This document shows positions 27,097 to 36,229 of a stretch of DNA of 64,000 nt, one piece after another (positions within the stretch are counted from its first letter, which is position 1; each line of letters begins with the position of its first letter). The stretch comes from Chryseobacterium defluvii. GTDB taxonomy: Bacteria > Bacteroidota > Bacteroidia > Flavobacteriales > Weeksellaceae. The position numbers and the translations under genes were made by a program. The stretch is taken from the NCBI RefSeq assembly GCF_014204415.1, contig NZ_JACHLE010000002.1:248001-312000 (forward strand), read 5' to 3'. The notes beneath the pieces were generated by a model. That model searched no databases, had not been told where the DNA came from, and saw only the letters and a program-made list of their open reading frames with translations.

Positions 27097-28881
27097 TTAT
27101 TTATTCATCGACATCAGGAATTCTTCATTATTGAGTGTTCCTTTGATGTTCTTATCTACAAATTCCATAGCTTCCACCGGGTTCATTTCAGAAAGGTATT
27201 TTCTGAGGATCCACATTCTCTGGGAAGTAACCTCATCAAGAAGCAGATCGTCTCTTCGGGTACTTGATGCTACCAGATCAATAGCCGGATAAATTCTTCT
27301 GTTGGCAATCTTTCTGTCTAACTGAAGCTCCATGTTACCCGTACCTTTGAATTCTTCAAAGATCACCTCATCCATTTTAGAGCCTGTATCAATAAGAGCT
27401 GTTGCAATGATTGTCAAAGATCCGCCGCCTTCAATTTTTCTGGCAGCTCCGAAAAATCTTTTCGGTTTATGAAGGGCATTAGCGTCTACCCCTCCGGAAA
27501 GCACCTTCCCTGAAGCCGGTGTTACGGTATTATAAGCTCTTGCCAATCTTGTAATGGAATCCAGCAGGATCACCACATCATGGCCGCATTCCACCATTCT
27601 CTGAGCTTTTGCCAAAACAAGGTTGGCTACTTTAACGTGTTTTTCGGCTGCTTCATCAAAGGTAGAAGCAATAACCTCTGCATTTACACTTCTTTCCATA
27701 TCGGTAACCTCTTCCGGACGTTCGTCGATCAGAAGCACCATCATATATACTTCAGGATGGTTGGCCGCTATGGAATTAGCGATATCTTTAAGCAGCATCG
27801 TCTTACCGGTTTTCGGCTGTGCCACAATCATGGCTCTCTGGCCTTTACCAATAGGAGCAAAAAGATCTACCACTCTGGTAGACACCGTAGACCCTCTTCC
27901 TGCCAGATTAAATTTCTCTTCCGGGAAAAGCGGTGTCAGGTATTCAAAAGCAACACGGTCTTTGATGAATGCAAGGTCACGCCCGTTAACTTCTGTCGGT
28001 TTTAATAATGAAAAATATTTTTCTCCTTCTTTCGGAAGCCTTACAATCCCTTTTACGGTATCTCCTGTCTTTAAACCAAAATTCCTGATCTGTGCCGTAG
28101 ACACATATACATCGTCCGGAGAAGATATATAACTGAAATCTGAGGAGCGTAAAAATCCGTAGTTATCCGGTAATATTTCCAAAACCCCTTCAATACTTAC
28201 CAGCCCATCGAAATTGAATTCTTTTTTAGGTTCAGTTTCTTCCTGCCTTTCAGAATTTCTGTTTTGATTTTGATTTTGATTCGGGTTCTGGTTTTGATTT
28301 TTAGGATTCCCATGCTGGGGATGGTGTCCTTTCTGGGATTTAGCCTGATGCTGGGGATTATTAGGCTTTTCATCTGCCGGAGCAGCTTCCTGGGATTCTG
28401 TATTTTTAGGAGTTTCTGTTCTTTCCTGAGGATTTTCTGTATTGCCGGTGTTGGCGGAAACTCTTTTTCTTTTTTTCTTAGCCTGTGATGAAGCCGGTGT
28501 TTCTTCTGCTATTTCAGGTTTTGTTTCTTCCGTCTTTATTTCTTCGGAAACGGTTTCTTTTTCTTCAACCTTCTCTACTGCTTTTGGTTTTGCTTCTGCC
28601 GGAACTCCTGTTTCCATTTTTGGTTTTGCAGCTCTCTTCGGGGCTGCTTTTTTAACAGGAGGTTTTGTGGTTTTCTCCACTGGTTTTTCTTCAGCTGTTA
28701 CACTGGTTTCTGTGGTGTTGAAGTAATCTTTTGTAACTTTGGGGTTGGAAGCCTGAAAGTCAAGAATAGCAAAGATTTTGTCATTTTCATTGCTATTTCT
28801 TGCAACTTTAACGCCCAAATCTTTTAAGATTTTAGTCAGTTCCGTTACGGATTTTGACCTTAACGTTTCAATGTTAAACAT
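27097..28881 (-). CDS. rho: Transcription termination factor Rho, with long disordered insert
   Basis: Rho is a hexameric RNA-dependent ATPase that ends transcription. The 594 residues are far more than the roughly 420 of E. coli Rho. Residues 1-50 are the Rho_N helical domain. About 55-225 are a low-complexity insert: first Lys/Glu/Pro/Ala-rich, then Asn/Gln-rich ([14 protein letters not shown]). The RNA-binding domain starts near [19 protein letters not shown]. The Walker A is QPKTGKT and the Walker B is [44 protein letters not shown] covers the Q- and R-loop region. Disordered inserts are known in Bacteroides Rho and promote condensate formation. It ends in its own hairpin terminator. Confidence 0.97.
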   Translation of the reverse strand: MFNIETLRSKSVTELTKILKDLGVKVARNSNENDKIFAILDFQASNPKVTKDYFNTTETSVTAEEKPVEKTTKPPVKKAAPKRAAKPKMETGVPAEAKPKAVEKVEEKETVSEEIKTEETKPEIAEETPASSQAKKKRKRVSANTGNTENPQERTETPKNTESQEAAPADEKPNNPQHQAKSQKGHHPQHGNPKNQNQNPNQNQNQNRNSERQEETEPKKEFNFDGLVSIEGVLEILPDNYGFLRSSDFSYISSPDDVYVSTAQIRNFGLKTGDTVKGIVRLPKEGEKYFSLLKPTEVNGRDLAFIKDRVAFEYLTPLFPEEKFNLAGRGSTVSTRVVDLFAPIGKGQRAMIVAQPKTGKTMLLKDIANSIAANHPEVYMMVLLIDERPEEVTDMERSVNAEVIASTFDEAAEKHVKVANLVLAKAQRMVECGHDVVILLDSITRLARAYNTVTPASGKVLSGGVDANALHKPKRFFGAARKIEGGGSLTIIATALIDTGSKMDEVIFEEFKGTGNMELQLDRKIANRRIYPAIDLVASSTRRDDLLLDEVTSQRMWILRKYLSEMNPVEAMEFVDKNIKGTLNNEEFLMSMNK

Positions 28882-28978
28882 ATTAAGTGTAAAAAATGTA
28901 ATTAATTGTGAGTAAGAAAAGTAAGTCCGGTGACTTTTGTTTTCAAGTACATTGTATAATGCAAATCTACACTTATTT

Positions 28979-29008
28979 TTGAATTATGCAAAATTTATAT
29001 TATTTTTG
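28979..29008 (+). promoter_or_regulatory. Promoter of the DUF4293 gene
   Basis: TTG (28979-28981) is 19 nt from TATTTTTG (29001-29008), which ends 18 nt before the ATG. A second overlapping TATTTTTG lies at 28974-28981. Confidence 0.65.
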
Positions 29009-29026
29009 CAAGGAATTTACTATTCA

Positions 29027-29416
29027 ATGCTACAAAGAATACAGACTATATGGATTTTTCTGGCAGTTTTAGCTGCTGTTTTTCTTTTTGTTACAGGACA
29101 GGATGTTGCTGTTTTTGATAGTATCCCTGTTATAAATATCGCCTCTATAGCACTTGTTTTGGTGGGTGTTCTGAGTATTTTCAGTTTTAAGAACAGAAAA
29201 AGACAAATTCTGCTGAATACGATCAGCACAATTATAAACGCTTTGTTGATTGGTGTATTGGTGTACTGGTTACTCAACTTATCCGGAGGAATTCAGTTTC
29301 CTGAGAAGGGTATTGAGCCAATTTTCTCATTGATCGCGATGATCTGTTTGTTTATTGCAAACATGTATATCCGCAGAGATGAGAGGCTCGTAAAATCTGT
29401 AGACAGACTCCGATAA
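29027..29416 (+). CDS. DUF4293 family membrane protein
   Basis: The 129-residue protein begins MLQRIQTIWIFLAVLAAVFLF and has four hydrophobic helices. It ends in a cytoplasmic YIRRDERLVKSVDRLR tail, the hallmark of the DUF4293 family, which is common next to rho in Bacteroidota. Its function is unknown. The open frame continues upstream to 28937, but a good -33/-7 promoter lies between there and ATG 29027, so the later start is chosen. It is divergent from rho and the terminator follows at 29441. Confidence 0.85.
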   Translation: MLQRIQTIWIFLAVLAAVFLFVTGQDVAVFDSIPVINIASIALVLVGVLSIFSFKNRKRQILLNTISTIINALLIGVLVYWLLNLSGGIQFPEKGIEPIFSLIAMICLFIANMYIRRDERLVKSVDRLR

Positions 29417-29440
29417 CCTTGAAACGATTTTTTGAGTGAG

Positions 29441-29470
29441 AACAGCTTCTTTTTTGGGAGCTGTTTTTTT
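29441..29470 (+). terminator. Terminator of the DUF4293 gene
   Basis: AACAGCT (29441-29447) and AGCTGTT flank a T-rich 11-nt loop, followed by a T run. Confidence 0.75.
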
Positions 29471-29495
29471 ATTGATTGTAGCTGATCTGGATTTT

Positions 29496-29572
29496 CCCGC
29501 AGATTATACAGATTTGCACGGATGATTGAAATTATTTTTTAAAGCCAGGAAAAAATCTGTGTAATCTCTGGG
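29496..29572. repeat. Imperfect inverted repeat of the CAGATTACACAGATT type
   Basis: The arms 29496-29514 and 29554-29572 agree at 16 of 19 positions when one is reversed. CAGATTACACAGATT-like palindromic spacers are familiar in flavobacterial genomes. No ORF or transposase is here; the rest of 29473-29657 shows nothing else. Confidence 0.6.
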
Positions 29573-29657
29573 TGACAAAAAAGAATTTATTTTAATTTAT
29601 CTAATTTTATGCAACATTTTCAGAAAATGTACGACTTATATCATAAATTTTGCCTCA

Positions 29658-30581
29658 ATGAAAAAATTAGCATACCTTACTTTATCCCTGTTTTCAATAT
29701 TTACTTTTGCACAGGAAGTTTCAAAGGAAAGAGTTCATACTGTACTTTCCACTCTTGCTTCGGATGAAATGAAAGGCCGTGAGATCGGAACTCCGGAAAA
29801 TGAAAAAGCGGCGCAATATATAGCAAAGTTGTTTAAAGAAAATAATCTGGAGTATTGTACCGGAAAGTCCTTTCTTGTTCCTTTCGATTATAATGGGAAA
29901 AAAGCTTACAATGTTTGTGGTATCAAAAAAGGAAAAACTGATAAATATTTAGCTTTCTCCGGACATTTTGATCATATTGGTACCAGCAATAAAAGCGGTG
30001 ACAATATTTATAACGGTGCGGATGATGATGCAAGCGGGATCACCACTCTTGTAGGAATCTCCGACTATTTCAAGGATACTACTCCGGAATTCTCAATGGT
30101 CTTTATGGCTTTTAACGGGGAGGAAAAAGGAATGAAAGGTTCAAAAGCTATTGCAGAGGATAAAAATTTAGATAAGATTTATAACAATCTGACGGCTCTT
30201 TTCAATTTCGAAATGGTAGCCACGGAGTCCCAGTTCGGGAAGAATGCCCTGTTTATGACGGGTGATGAATATTCCGATATGGATGAATTGTTTAATCAGT
30301 ATGCTTTGAACAATTTAAAAATATTTCCAGATCCTTATGCTTCACAAAATTTATTCTACAGATCGGATAATGTGAGTTTTGTGAAAAAGAAGATCATTGC
30401 CCATTCTTTCTCTTCCGCCGATATGACGAAAATAAACCACTATCATCGTGAGAATGATGACATCAATGTGGTGGACTTTGATAATTTGACGCAGATCATT
30501 AATAGTTTTGGAAAAACACTTGAGAAACTCAACCCGGATAATTTTACCCCGAAGTATAATGATAAGGTAAAATTCAATTAG
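29658..30581 (+). CDS. Exported M28 family zinc aminopeptidase
   Basis: The 307-residue protein has a signal peptide (about 1-18, ending TFAQ). The M28 di-zinc site can be traced: SGHFDHIG (His, Asp), GADDDASGITTL (bridging Asp), FNGEEKGMKGS (catalytic Glu pair), a later NFEMVA region, and SADMTKINHYHRENDD (final His). M28 enzymes release N-terminal amino acids from peptides in the periplasm or outside the cell. The protein has no T9SS C-terminal domain, so it is expected to be periplasmic. It lies 51 nt before an ABC exporter gene that has its own -7 box. Confidence 0.88.
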   Translation: MKKLAYLTLSLFSIFTFAQEVSKERVHTVLSTLASDEMKGREIGTPENEKAAQYIAKLFKENNLEYCTGKSFLVPFDYNGKKAYNVCGIKKGKTDKYLAFSGHFDHIGTSNKSGDNIYNGADDDASGITTLVGISDYFKDTTPEFSMVFMAFNGEEKGMKGSKAIAEDKNLDKIYNNLTALFNFEMVATESQFGKNALFMTGDEYSDMDELFNQYALNNLKIFPDPYASQNLFYRSDNVSFVKKKIIAHSFSSADMTKINHYHRENDDINVVDFDNLTQIINSFGKTLEKLNPDNFTPKYNDKVKFN

Positions 30582-30606
30582 AAACGTCTTATCTTTTAAT
30601 TTTACG

Positions 30607-30614
30607 TAATTTTG
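30607..30614 (+). promoter_or_regulatory. -7 promoter box (TAATTTTG) of the ABC exporter gene
   Basis: A perfect TAnnTTTG match ends 18 nt before the ATG at 30633. No TTG is seen at the -33 distance. Confidence 0.5.
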
Positions 30615-30632
30615 CTGACCAATTTCATTTGA

Positions 30633-32471
30633 ATGAAACCATTACAAAGAATACTATATTTCGCAAAACCTCATAGAAAATATCTTTTCGGAAGTATCCT
30701 GTTCAATATACTTTATTCCTTACTGAGTATATTTTCAGTGATCACCATGCTGCCCATCCTAAGGATCTTATTCAAATTGGACAAGGCTGTTGATACCTCA
30801 AAGCCCCCTGTTTTTGAAGGCGGAATAGGTAATTATTTTGATTATTTAAAAGATCTTGCTTATTATAAGATTCAGATCAACATCAATGAGCATGGCAGTG
30901 TTCAGGTTTTGGCTACTCTTTGTATCATTACCGCGTTTGCATTTCTCCTGAGAAACCTCTTCAGGTATCTGGGAGCTTATTTACTGGTCAATTACAGGGT
31001 AGGGATCACCAGAGATCTGAGGACGGCCATGTATGATAAATTTTTAAAATTACCCGTATCATTCTTTACCGAACAGAGAAAAGGTGATATGATGTCCAGA
31101 ATATCCAATGACATCGGGGCTGTAGAAGGCGGAATTATGGGAGCTCTGGTTGACCTGATCAATGCGCCTTTTATGATCATTGGTACTTTAGTCACCTTAT
31201 TCTTGCTTGATGCAAATTTAACCCTGTTTTCACTAATCATTTTTCCTATCATGGGTGGTATTATCTCCTGGGTGGGCAAAAGCCTGAAAAAACAGGCATC
31301 ATCTGCACAGGAAGAACTGGGGAATATGTTTTCCCTGGTAGATGAAACCTTGAAGTCCTCAAAGGTGATTAAAATATTTAATGCCGACAAAATATTAAAG
31401 AACCGATTCAACAGTACAACCAATCAATGGCAGAAGTTTGCCATAGGAATGAGCCGGAGAAGGGAAATGGCTTCTCCGATGAGCGAATTCTTAGGATCCA
31501 TTACCATCCTTTTAATTACATGGTTTGCTGGTCTTAATATCATTAACGGGCATAATGATGATCCCGTGACATTTTTAGCCTTCATCGGGTTATTTTTCCA
31601 GATACTGGATCCTGCCAAGAAATTATCCAACTCTATTTCTTCCATTCAGGGAGGAATGGCGAGTTTGGACAGGGTTTCAGAAGTCCTTGATTATGACCTG
31701 AAAGTGGAAGAAATTGCGGAACCGGTTTCCATTTCTACCCTCAACAGCCAGATCGAATTCAATAATATCGGTTTTTATTATGATAAAGACAATGTAATCC
31801 TTAAAAACTTTTCGATCACCATTCCAAAAGGGAAAACCGTAGCACTTGTAGGGCAAAGCGGCAGTGGAAAAACGACCATTGCCAATCTTCTGGCAAGGTT
31901 CTATGATGTTTCGGAAGGAGAGATCCTGATAGACGGCGTTAATATCAAACATCTGAAATTAAAAGAATACAGACAGTTACTTGGAATGGTAACCCAGGAA
32001 TCTGTTTTATTTAACGATTCCGTTTATAATAATATTTTGATGGGAAAACCTGAGGCTACGAGAGAAGAGGTAATTGCAGCGGCTAAGATTGCCAATGCAG
32101 ACTCATTTATTACCCAGCTTCCGGAAGGCTATGATTCCAACATCGGGGACGACGGGAATAAGCTTTCGGGCGGTCAGAAACAAAGGGTTTCCATTGCAAG
32201 GGCCGTATTGAAAAATCCTCCGGTGATGATCCTGGATGAGGCAACCTCAGCTCTGGATACCGAATCCGAAAGATTTGTTCAGGATGCTTTGGAAAAAATG
32301 ATGGAGAACAGGACTTCTCTGGTTATTGCCCACAGGCTTTCAACGATACAGAAAGCAGACTGGATCGTAGTAATGGAAAAAGGAGATATCGTAGAGCAGG
32401 GAACTCACCATGATCTTATCGCTAAGAAAGGGATGTATCATAAACTGGTCGAATTGCAGAATTTCGATTAA
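30633..32471 (+). CDS. MsbA-like ABC transporter (fused permease and ATPase)
   Basis: The 612-residue half-transporter has six membrane helices in an ABC type IV exporter domain (about 15-330) followed by the ATPase domain. Walker A is GQSGSGKTT, the Q-loop is in GMVTQESVLF, the signature is LSGGQKQRVSIARA, Walker B is MILDEATSALD and the H-loop is IAHRLSTI. It works as a homodimer to export lipids or drugs. Similarity in layout to MsbA makes flipping of lipid A core or phospholipid a fair guess, but a multidrug role is equally possible. A DUF1801 gene follows by 21 nt. Confidence 0.9.
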   Translation: MKPLQRILYFAKPHRKYLFGSILFNILYSLLSIFSVITMLPILRILFKLDKAVDTSKPPVFEGGIGNYFDYLKDLAYYKIQININEHGSVQVLATLCIITAFAFLLRNLFRYLGAYLLVNYRVGITRDLRTAMYDKFLKLPVSFFTEQRKGDMMSRISNDIGAVEGGIMGALVDLINAPFMIIGTLVTLFLLDANLTLFSLIIFPIMGGIISWVGKSLKKQASSAQEELGNMFSLVDETLKSSKVIKIFNADKILKNRFNSTTNQWQKFAIGMSRRREMASPMSEFLGSITILLITWFAGLNIINGHNDDPVTFLAFIGLFFQILDPAKKLSNSISSIQGGMASLDRVSEVLDYDLKVEEIAEPVSISTLNSQIEFNNIGFYYDKDNVILKNFSITIPKGKTVALVGQSGSGKTTIANLLARFYDVSEGEILIDGVNIKHLKLKEYRQLLGMVTQESVLFNDSVYNNILMGKPEATREEVIAAAKIANADSFITQLPEGYDSNIGDDGNKLSGGQKQRVSIARAVLKNPPVMILDEATSALDTESERFVQDALEKMMENRTSLVIAHRLSTIQKADWIVVMEKGDIVEQGTHHDLIAKKGMYHKLVELQNFD

Positions 32472-32492
32472 TTTTTTTAAATCCGTTTAAAA

Positions 32493-32843
32493 ATGAATCC
32501 TATACAAGAGTATTTCTACAGAATTGAAGAGCCTGAAAGAAGTACTCTTTTATTTTTAAGGAAAAAGATCCTTGAATCTGATCCGGAACATATCTCGGAA
32601 ACATTAAGCTTCGGGCTTCCGTTCTTTAAGTATAAAAAGAAAATGCTGTGCTACTTTTATTACAGCAAAAAATACAAAAAACACTACGTCAGCTTTTATC
32701 ATGGCGACCGGCTGAATTATCCCGAACTTATCCTGGAGGGCAGAAAAAAATTCAAAATCCTTTTACTGGATATGGAAGAAGACCTTCCGGTTCAGTTTAT
32801 CTTAAGCCTTATTGCAGAAGTAAAGCAACATATCAGGGTTTAG
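32493..32843 (+). CDS. DUF1801 family protein
   Basis: The 116-residue cytoplasmic protein has the compact DUF1801 (YdhG-like) pattern. The pieces are IQEYFYRIEEPERSTLLFLRK, ETLSFGLPFFKYKKKMLCYFYYSKKYKKHYVSFYHGD, and a C-terminal helix. The fold is known, but the function is not. It begins 21 nt after the ABC exporter and ends in a strong bidirectional terminator, so it is probably the last gene of that transcript. Confidence 0.8.
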   Translation: MNPIQEYFYRIEEPERSTLLFLRKKILESDPEHISETLSFGLPFFKYKKKMLCYFYYSKKYKKHYVSFYHGDRLNYPELILEGRKKFKILLLDMEEDLPVQFILSLIAEVKQHIRV

Positions 32844-32862
32844 TCTTTGTGCTCATATAAAT

Positions 32863-32904
32863 AAAAAACACCGACGTTATATTTCTATAACGTCGGTGTT
32901 TTTT
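32863..32904. terminator. Bidirectional terminator between convergent genes
   Basis: AAAAAACACCGACGTTATA and its exact complement flank a 4-nt TTTC loop. A/T runs lie on both sides, so it terminates both the DUF1801 gene (+) and the secreted protein gene (-). Confidence 0.92.
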
Positions 32905-32942
32905 ATTTACTAGTTTGTGTTTCAAAGTTTAATTATGCTAAG

Positions 32943-34730
32943 TTATTGGGTATTTATTCCGTGAAATTCAGCTTGTTTTATCGCCCATGCCAATACATTT
33001 GCATAGATGATCGAGTTCTGTATCGCCATACTCCCTGCTGCATTTCCGTTACCGGCAGACCCATAAGCTGTTTTAGCTATCGGGAAATTGCTGGTGTTCG
33101 TAGCAAAAGGATATGCAACATTACTCGAAATGGTTCCGTTAGCATTGAAATTACTTAAGAATCCTCCGTCTCCGATATAAAACAGATTCAGATTCTTATG
33201 CCTGAACATTGTAGTACCGGCATATACATTTGTAGAGTTGATGGCACTTGAACCGCTGTAAGATGTGATGAAAGCCTCCGATATACCTTCTACCGAGGCA
33301 GTTACACTGGCATCTTCACCCCAATTTTTACCTCTGATGTCACCAAACGGCCCGTTAAGAATTTCATCACTGATATTAATCATAGGGTATACCGCTCCAC
33401 CGCCATTTCTTCCATTAACGTTGATCTGAGGATTGGCAAATATACTTCTCATAAGGTTTTGAATAGAAGATGTTCCTTCCAATTGGGCAATCACTACACC
33501 TCCTTTATTCAGATAGTCTACAAGAGCAGTCACTTCTGCCGCATTAGGAGTATATGGGTAACCTGTGATAACAATGTCAGGTTTGGCATTAATTGCTGCA
33601 ATGGCCGGGGCTCCATCAGCAGGAGTAAGGTGTGTAAACCCTTCAAATTTAACAACACTGTTGGCCAGGGTCCCGAAATTAGCCGGTGCATCCATTAGAT
33701 TTCTGGAAGCATCTTCTTCCGCACTGTATCCGTGATCACCGGTTCCTCCAAGGTGCACAATGCTTTTGGCCGGAATAACAACAATAACATTCACGTTACA
33801 TGTTGTAGAAACTCCTCCCTGGCTGTCAGACGTGATGGTCATGGTTTTTACAGAAGTGGAACCCGGAGTTCCCGTTCCGTTCAGTGTGATCGTCTGATTT
33901 CCTGTGGCGGTAAAGGTTCCTGATGCTTTGAATGATATTCCGTCTACCGTATTTGTAGTTACGGTATAGCTTCCCAAAGCGCTCACATTTACCGGCAGGG
34001 TAATAGTATTAGAAGCATTAAGGGGTGTCCCGACTTTATAAACACCGTTTACAACAGCACTCCCGCAGCTCATGGTATAGGTACCTGCAGGGCTGAGTAC
34101 ATTTACGGTAACAGCAGGAGTACACGTAACATCCGTGCCATTTACTGAAAGCTGCACCGTATCCACCTGTACTGCACCCGGTATTCCCTGGCCTGTAATT
34201 TGTAGGGTCTGGATTCCCGTATTCAGGAATACTCCGGTTCCATAAAAATTATAACCATTGGTTGTGGTTCCGGTAATAGTATAGTTTCCTACTTTAGTTA
34301 CATTTACGGTAACGCTAAGATAGTTAGATGCGGTAAGTTCCTTATTTTGAATATAGGTTCCCATCGCTTTCGTATTTGAACAATCTATGGTAAAAACGGA
34401 TTTTCCCATCTGTCCGCAGACACTTTTCCATTCACTGTCTGCCAGACTCCAGTAATTATAACAATCCTCGGTAATATTGAAAATGGTGAGGCCATCATCA
34501 TTGGCAGGATTAATAATAATAGCATTTCTCTGGGCCTCCGTAAGACGCGGAATAAGAATTCCTTTATTATTTTCCCCGGATACTACATCTAAAACTGAAT
34601 TTGAATTAGGATTTGCTGTGTTAATTCCTACCGACCCATTTTGATTTTGTGAATAAAGCCCTCCAAAAGTGAAAAATAAGGCTAAAAGCACAAGCCCGAT
34701 GCTAGCTTTTGTACATTTTGTCTTCATCAT
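32943..34730 (-). CDS. Secreted protein of unknown function under a LuxR-type regulator motif
   Basis: The 595-residue protein has a signal peptide (about 1-28). GSVGINTANPNSNSVLDV and GILIPRLTEAQRNAI follow, a module common at the start of Bacteroidota cell-surface proteins. Two related beta repeats with conserved Cys (about 110-210 and 215-320) are next. The C-terminal 270 residues contain DIVITGYPYTPNAAEVTALVDYLNKGGVVIAQLEG. That resembles the DUF4350/ThuA-like part of glutamine-amidotransferase folds, but I cannot confirm it. No T9SS tail is clear. Its promoter has a -7 box and a 20-bp motif shared with the neighbouring membrane regulator gene. Confidence 0.65.
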   Translation of the reverse strand: MMKTKCTKASIGLVLLALFFTFGGLYSQNQNGSVGINTANPNSNSVLDVVSGENNKGILIPRLTEAQRNAIIINPANDDGLTIFNITEDCYNYWSLADSEWKSVCGQMGKSVFTIDCSNTKAMGTYIQNKELTASNYLSVTVNVTKVGNYTITGTTTNGYNFYGTGVFLNTGIQTLQITGQGIPGAVQVDTVQLSVNGTDVTCTPAVTVNVLSPAGTYTMSCGSAVVNGVYKVGTPLNASNTITLPVNVSALGSYTVTTNTVDGISFKASGTFTATGNQTITLNGTGTPGSTSVKTMTITSDSQGGVSTTCNVNVIVVIPAKSIVHLGGTGDHGYSAEEDASRNLMDAPANFGTLANSVVKFEGFTHLTPADGAPAIAAINAKPDIVITGYPYTPNAAEVTALVDYLNKGGVVIAQLEGTSSIQNLMRSIFANPQINVNGRNGGGAVYPMINISDEILNGPFGDIRGKNWGEDASVTASVEGISEAFITSYSGSSAINSTNVYAGTTMFRHKNLNLFYIGDGGFLSNFNANGTISSNVAYPFATNTSNFPIAKTAYGSAGNGNAAGSMAIQNSIIYANVLAWAIKQAEFHGINTQ

Positions 34731-34794
34731 TCTTTAAGTATTTAATGTTTTTTTGTTCCACCACAGATTAAAAACTTAATCCTGGTTATCGGCA

Positions 34795-34802
34795 CAAAAT
34801 TA
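34795..34802 (-). promoter_or_regulatory. -7 promoter box of the secreted protein gene
   Basis: The minus strand reads TAATTTTG. There is no TTG at the expected -33 distance, as would be expected of an activator-dependent promoter. The leader is about 60 nt. Confidence 0.6.
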
Positions 34803-34834
34803 CCTTACCTAAAGAAATCCGGCTGTAAATACAG

Positions 34835-34860
34835 CTACGTAATACTACTCACGAGTAGTA
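34835..34860 (-). promoter_or_regulatory. Shared 20-bp regulatory motif, copy 1 (with palindrome)
   Basis: CTACGTAATACTACTCACGA (34835-34854) matches 17 of 20 bases with 36085-36104. It starts 33 nt from the inner edge of the -7 box, exactly as in copy 2. It overlaps the palindrome TACTACTC-AC-GAGTAGTA (34843-34860). The centre is near -55, a normal activator position. Confidence 0.6.
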
Positions 34861-34883
34861 AAACTCATAGGCTGAAATAGTTT

Positions 34884-35876
34884 TTATATTTTAAGAATGA
34901 AATTATTAATATTGATATCTGAGGCAATATCCAGCTTTTTCCGGATCCTGTATTTTCTGCTTTCAATGGCCCTTACACTGCTTTTGGTACATAATGCAAT
35001 TTTTTTAGTATCAAAATTCAGTTTCATTAAAGCACAGATGTGGATCTCAGAATTGATAAGTCCCGAATTTATTTTTAAAACATTCGGTATAAAGTCGGGA
35101 AAATAGATCTGAAATTTATCAAGAAAAAGAGGAGAATCATTTTCTGCCATTTCCAGGATTTCTGCAATATTTTCTTCTGTTAAATTGTTAAGAATGATCT
35201 GTTGTTTCATCAGTTCATTATTGGTTTTTACCAGGTCTTCAATTGTGGAATCCTTGATTTCCGTTTCCTTCATTAAACCATGGATCAGCCTATCCTTTTG
35301 AGAGATGAAGTAGATATCCATTAAAAAAGTAGTAATTGTAAAAAGTATATTTAATAGCTGTATTATTTTAAAATCTCCGGGCTGTATGAACTTGCTTTTC
35401 GGCAGAAAATCCAAATCAAACAACAAACAGCCTATAAAATTCAAAGTAATAATTACCACAATAAATAATATTGAGTAATAATCCTGCTTGTAATTGAAAT
35501 AAAAAGGTAATGCAAATAAAAGGGAGAAATAAAAATATTCAACGCCTGCCTTTTTCCAGGTATATACGTAAAAGAAGCTGACAATAAGGGTAAGAATTAT
35601 AAAAATAACAACGATGGTATTCTTCAACAGTTTTTTAAATCTGATCGTTTTTCCCCTGAGATACATGAGAAGTATCCATAAAAAAGTGATTCCGATTAAA
35701 AATATAGATGTAATAGTATCGCCAAAGAAAGTGATAATGAATACCGAATAAAATAAAAATATGAAAAACAGGAATAAAAGATAGCGGTTGATAAGTTTTA
35801 GATAATGACGGTCAAAATCATTATCTGCACTTTCAATCTGATGATTAATTATTTTAGAAAATATATTACTGATCAT
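34884..35876 (-). CDS. Membrane-anchored LuxR-type transcription regulator
   Basis: The 330-residue protein has six predicted membrane helices at about 31-50, 56-73, 87-105, 112-128, 134-152 and 171-190. A probable coiled coil follows (195-230), then a C-terminal helix-turn-helix (about 265-328: SEIHICALMKLNFDTKKIA and RAIESRKYRIRKKL). The latter is the LuxR-like form common in Bacteroidota TPR and transmembrane regulators. DNA binding directly by a membrane protein suggests sensing of a membrane or envelope signal. It lies next to a secreted protein gene and shares a promoter motif with it. Autoregulation is inferred. Confidence 0.75.
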   Translation of the reverse strand: MISNIFSKIINHQIESADNDFDRHYLKLINRYLLFLFFIFLFYSVFIITFFGDTITSIFLIGITFLWILLMYLRGKTIRFKKLLKNTIVVIFIILTLIVSFFYVYTWKKAGVEYFYFSLLFALPFYFNYKQDYYSILFIVVIITLNFIGCLLFDLDFLPKSKFIQPGDFKIIQLLNILFTITTFLMDIYFISQKDRLIHGLMKETEIKDSTIEDLVKTNNELMKQQIILNNLTEENIAEILEMAENDSPLFLDKFQIYFPDFIPNVLKINSGLINSEIHICALMKLNFDTKKIALCTKSSVRAIESRKYRIRKKLDIASDININNFILKI

Positions 35877-36044
35877 GTTCTAAAACTCTATAAAAGTTAA
35901 GAATATCCGAAAATGAGCAAGTAGGTTTTGGTACACATAAATATATGATTATTCTTATAAATTATCTGTATGATTACGTAAATTCAGCAAGCAATAGACG
36001 ACATGTAAAACAACTTGCGGTTAAAGCACCTAATTTTCATCCTG

Positions 36045-36052
36045 CAAAAATA
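36045..36052 (-). promoter_or_regulatory. -7 promoter box of the membrane regulator gene
   Basis: The minus strand reads TATTTTTG, with no TTG at -33. The shared motif begins 33 nt upstream, the same geometry as at 34795-34835. Confidence 0.55.
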
Positions 36053-36084
36053 GGTCATGGCAGGTTCATCCTACCGAAATAATT

Positions 36085-36104
36085 CTACGCAATACTACGC
36101 ATGA
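36085..36104 (-). promoter_or_regulatory. Shared 20-bp regulatory motif, copy 2
   Basis: CTACGCAATACTACGCATGA differs from copy 1 at three positions only. It lacks the full palindrome of copy 1, so the conserved core, not the palindrome, is the likely binding site. Confidence 0.55.
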
Positions 36105-36174
36105 ACAATGAGATTCAAATATAAAAGGCTGATTGTACCTTGGACTTGTGAAAAGATAATCACTCCTCATTTTG

Positions 36175-36207
36175 AAAAAAGAGAAAATCAATGATTTTCT
36201 CTTTTTT
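36175..36207 (-). terminator. Terminator of psd/cdsA transcript
   Basis: AAAAAAGAGAAAATCA and its exact complement form a hairpin with a T tract on either strand. It lies 23 nt after the psd stop. Confidence 0.88.
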
Positions 36208-36229
36208 ATCTTTTATATTAAGTAATTCC

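Larger units (their letters stand above)
35877..36229. other. 353-bp spacer: long leader of the membrane regulator, motif copy 2 and psd terminator
   Basis: It holds the psd terminator (36175-36207), the shared motif (36085-36104) and a -7 box (36045-36052). The implied leader is about 160 nt. The leader contains an 18-codon minus-strand ORF (35984-36040) whose ATG begins 4 nt after the -7 box, so it would be leaderless. Whether it is translated is unknown. Nothing else is recognised. Confidence 0.55.

Noticed and set aside
28255..28305. Tandem repeat of TTTTGA units, considered as a repeat array or phase-variable tract
   Set aside because: It encodes the Asn/Gln tract of Rho; units are imperfect and in frame, so it is better described as low-complexity coding sequence.
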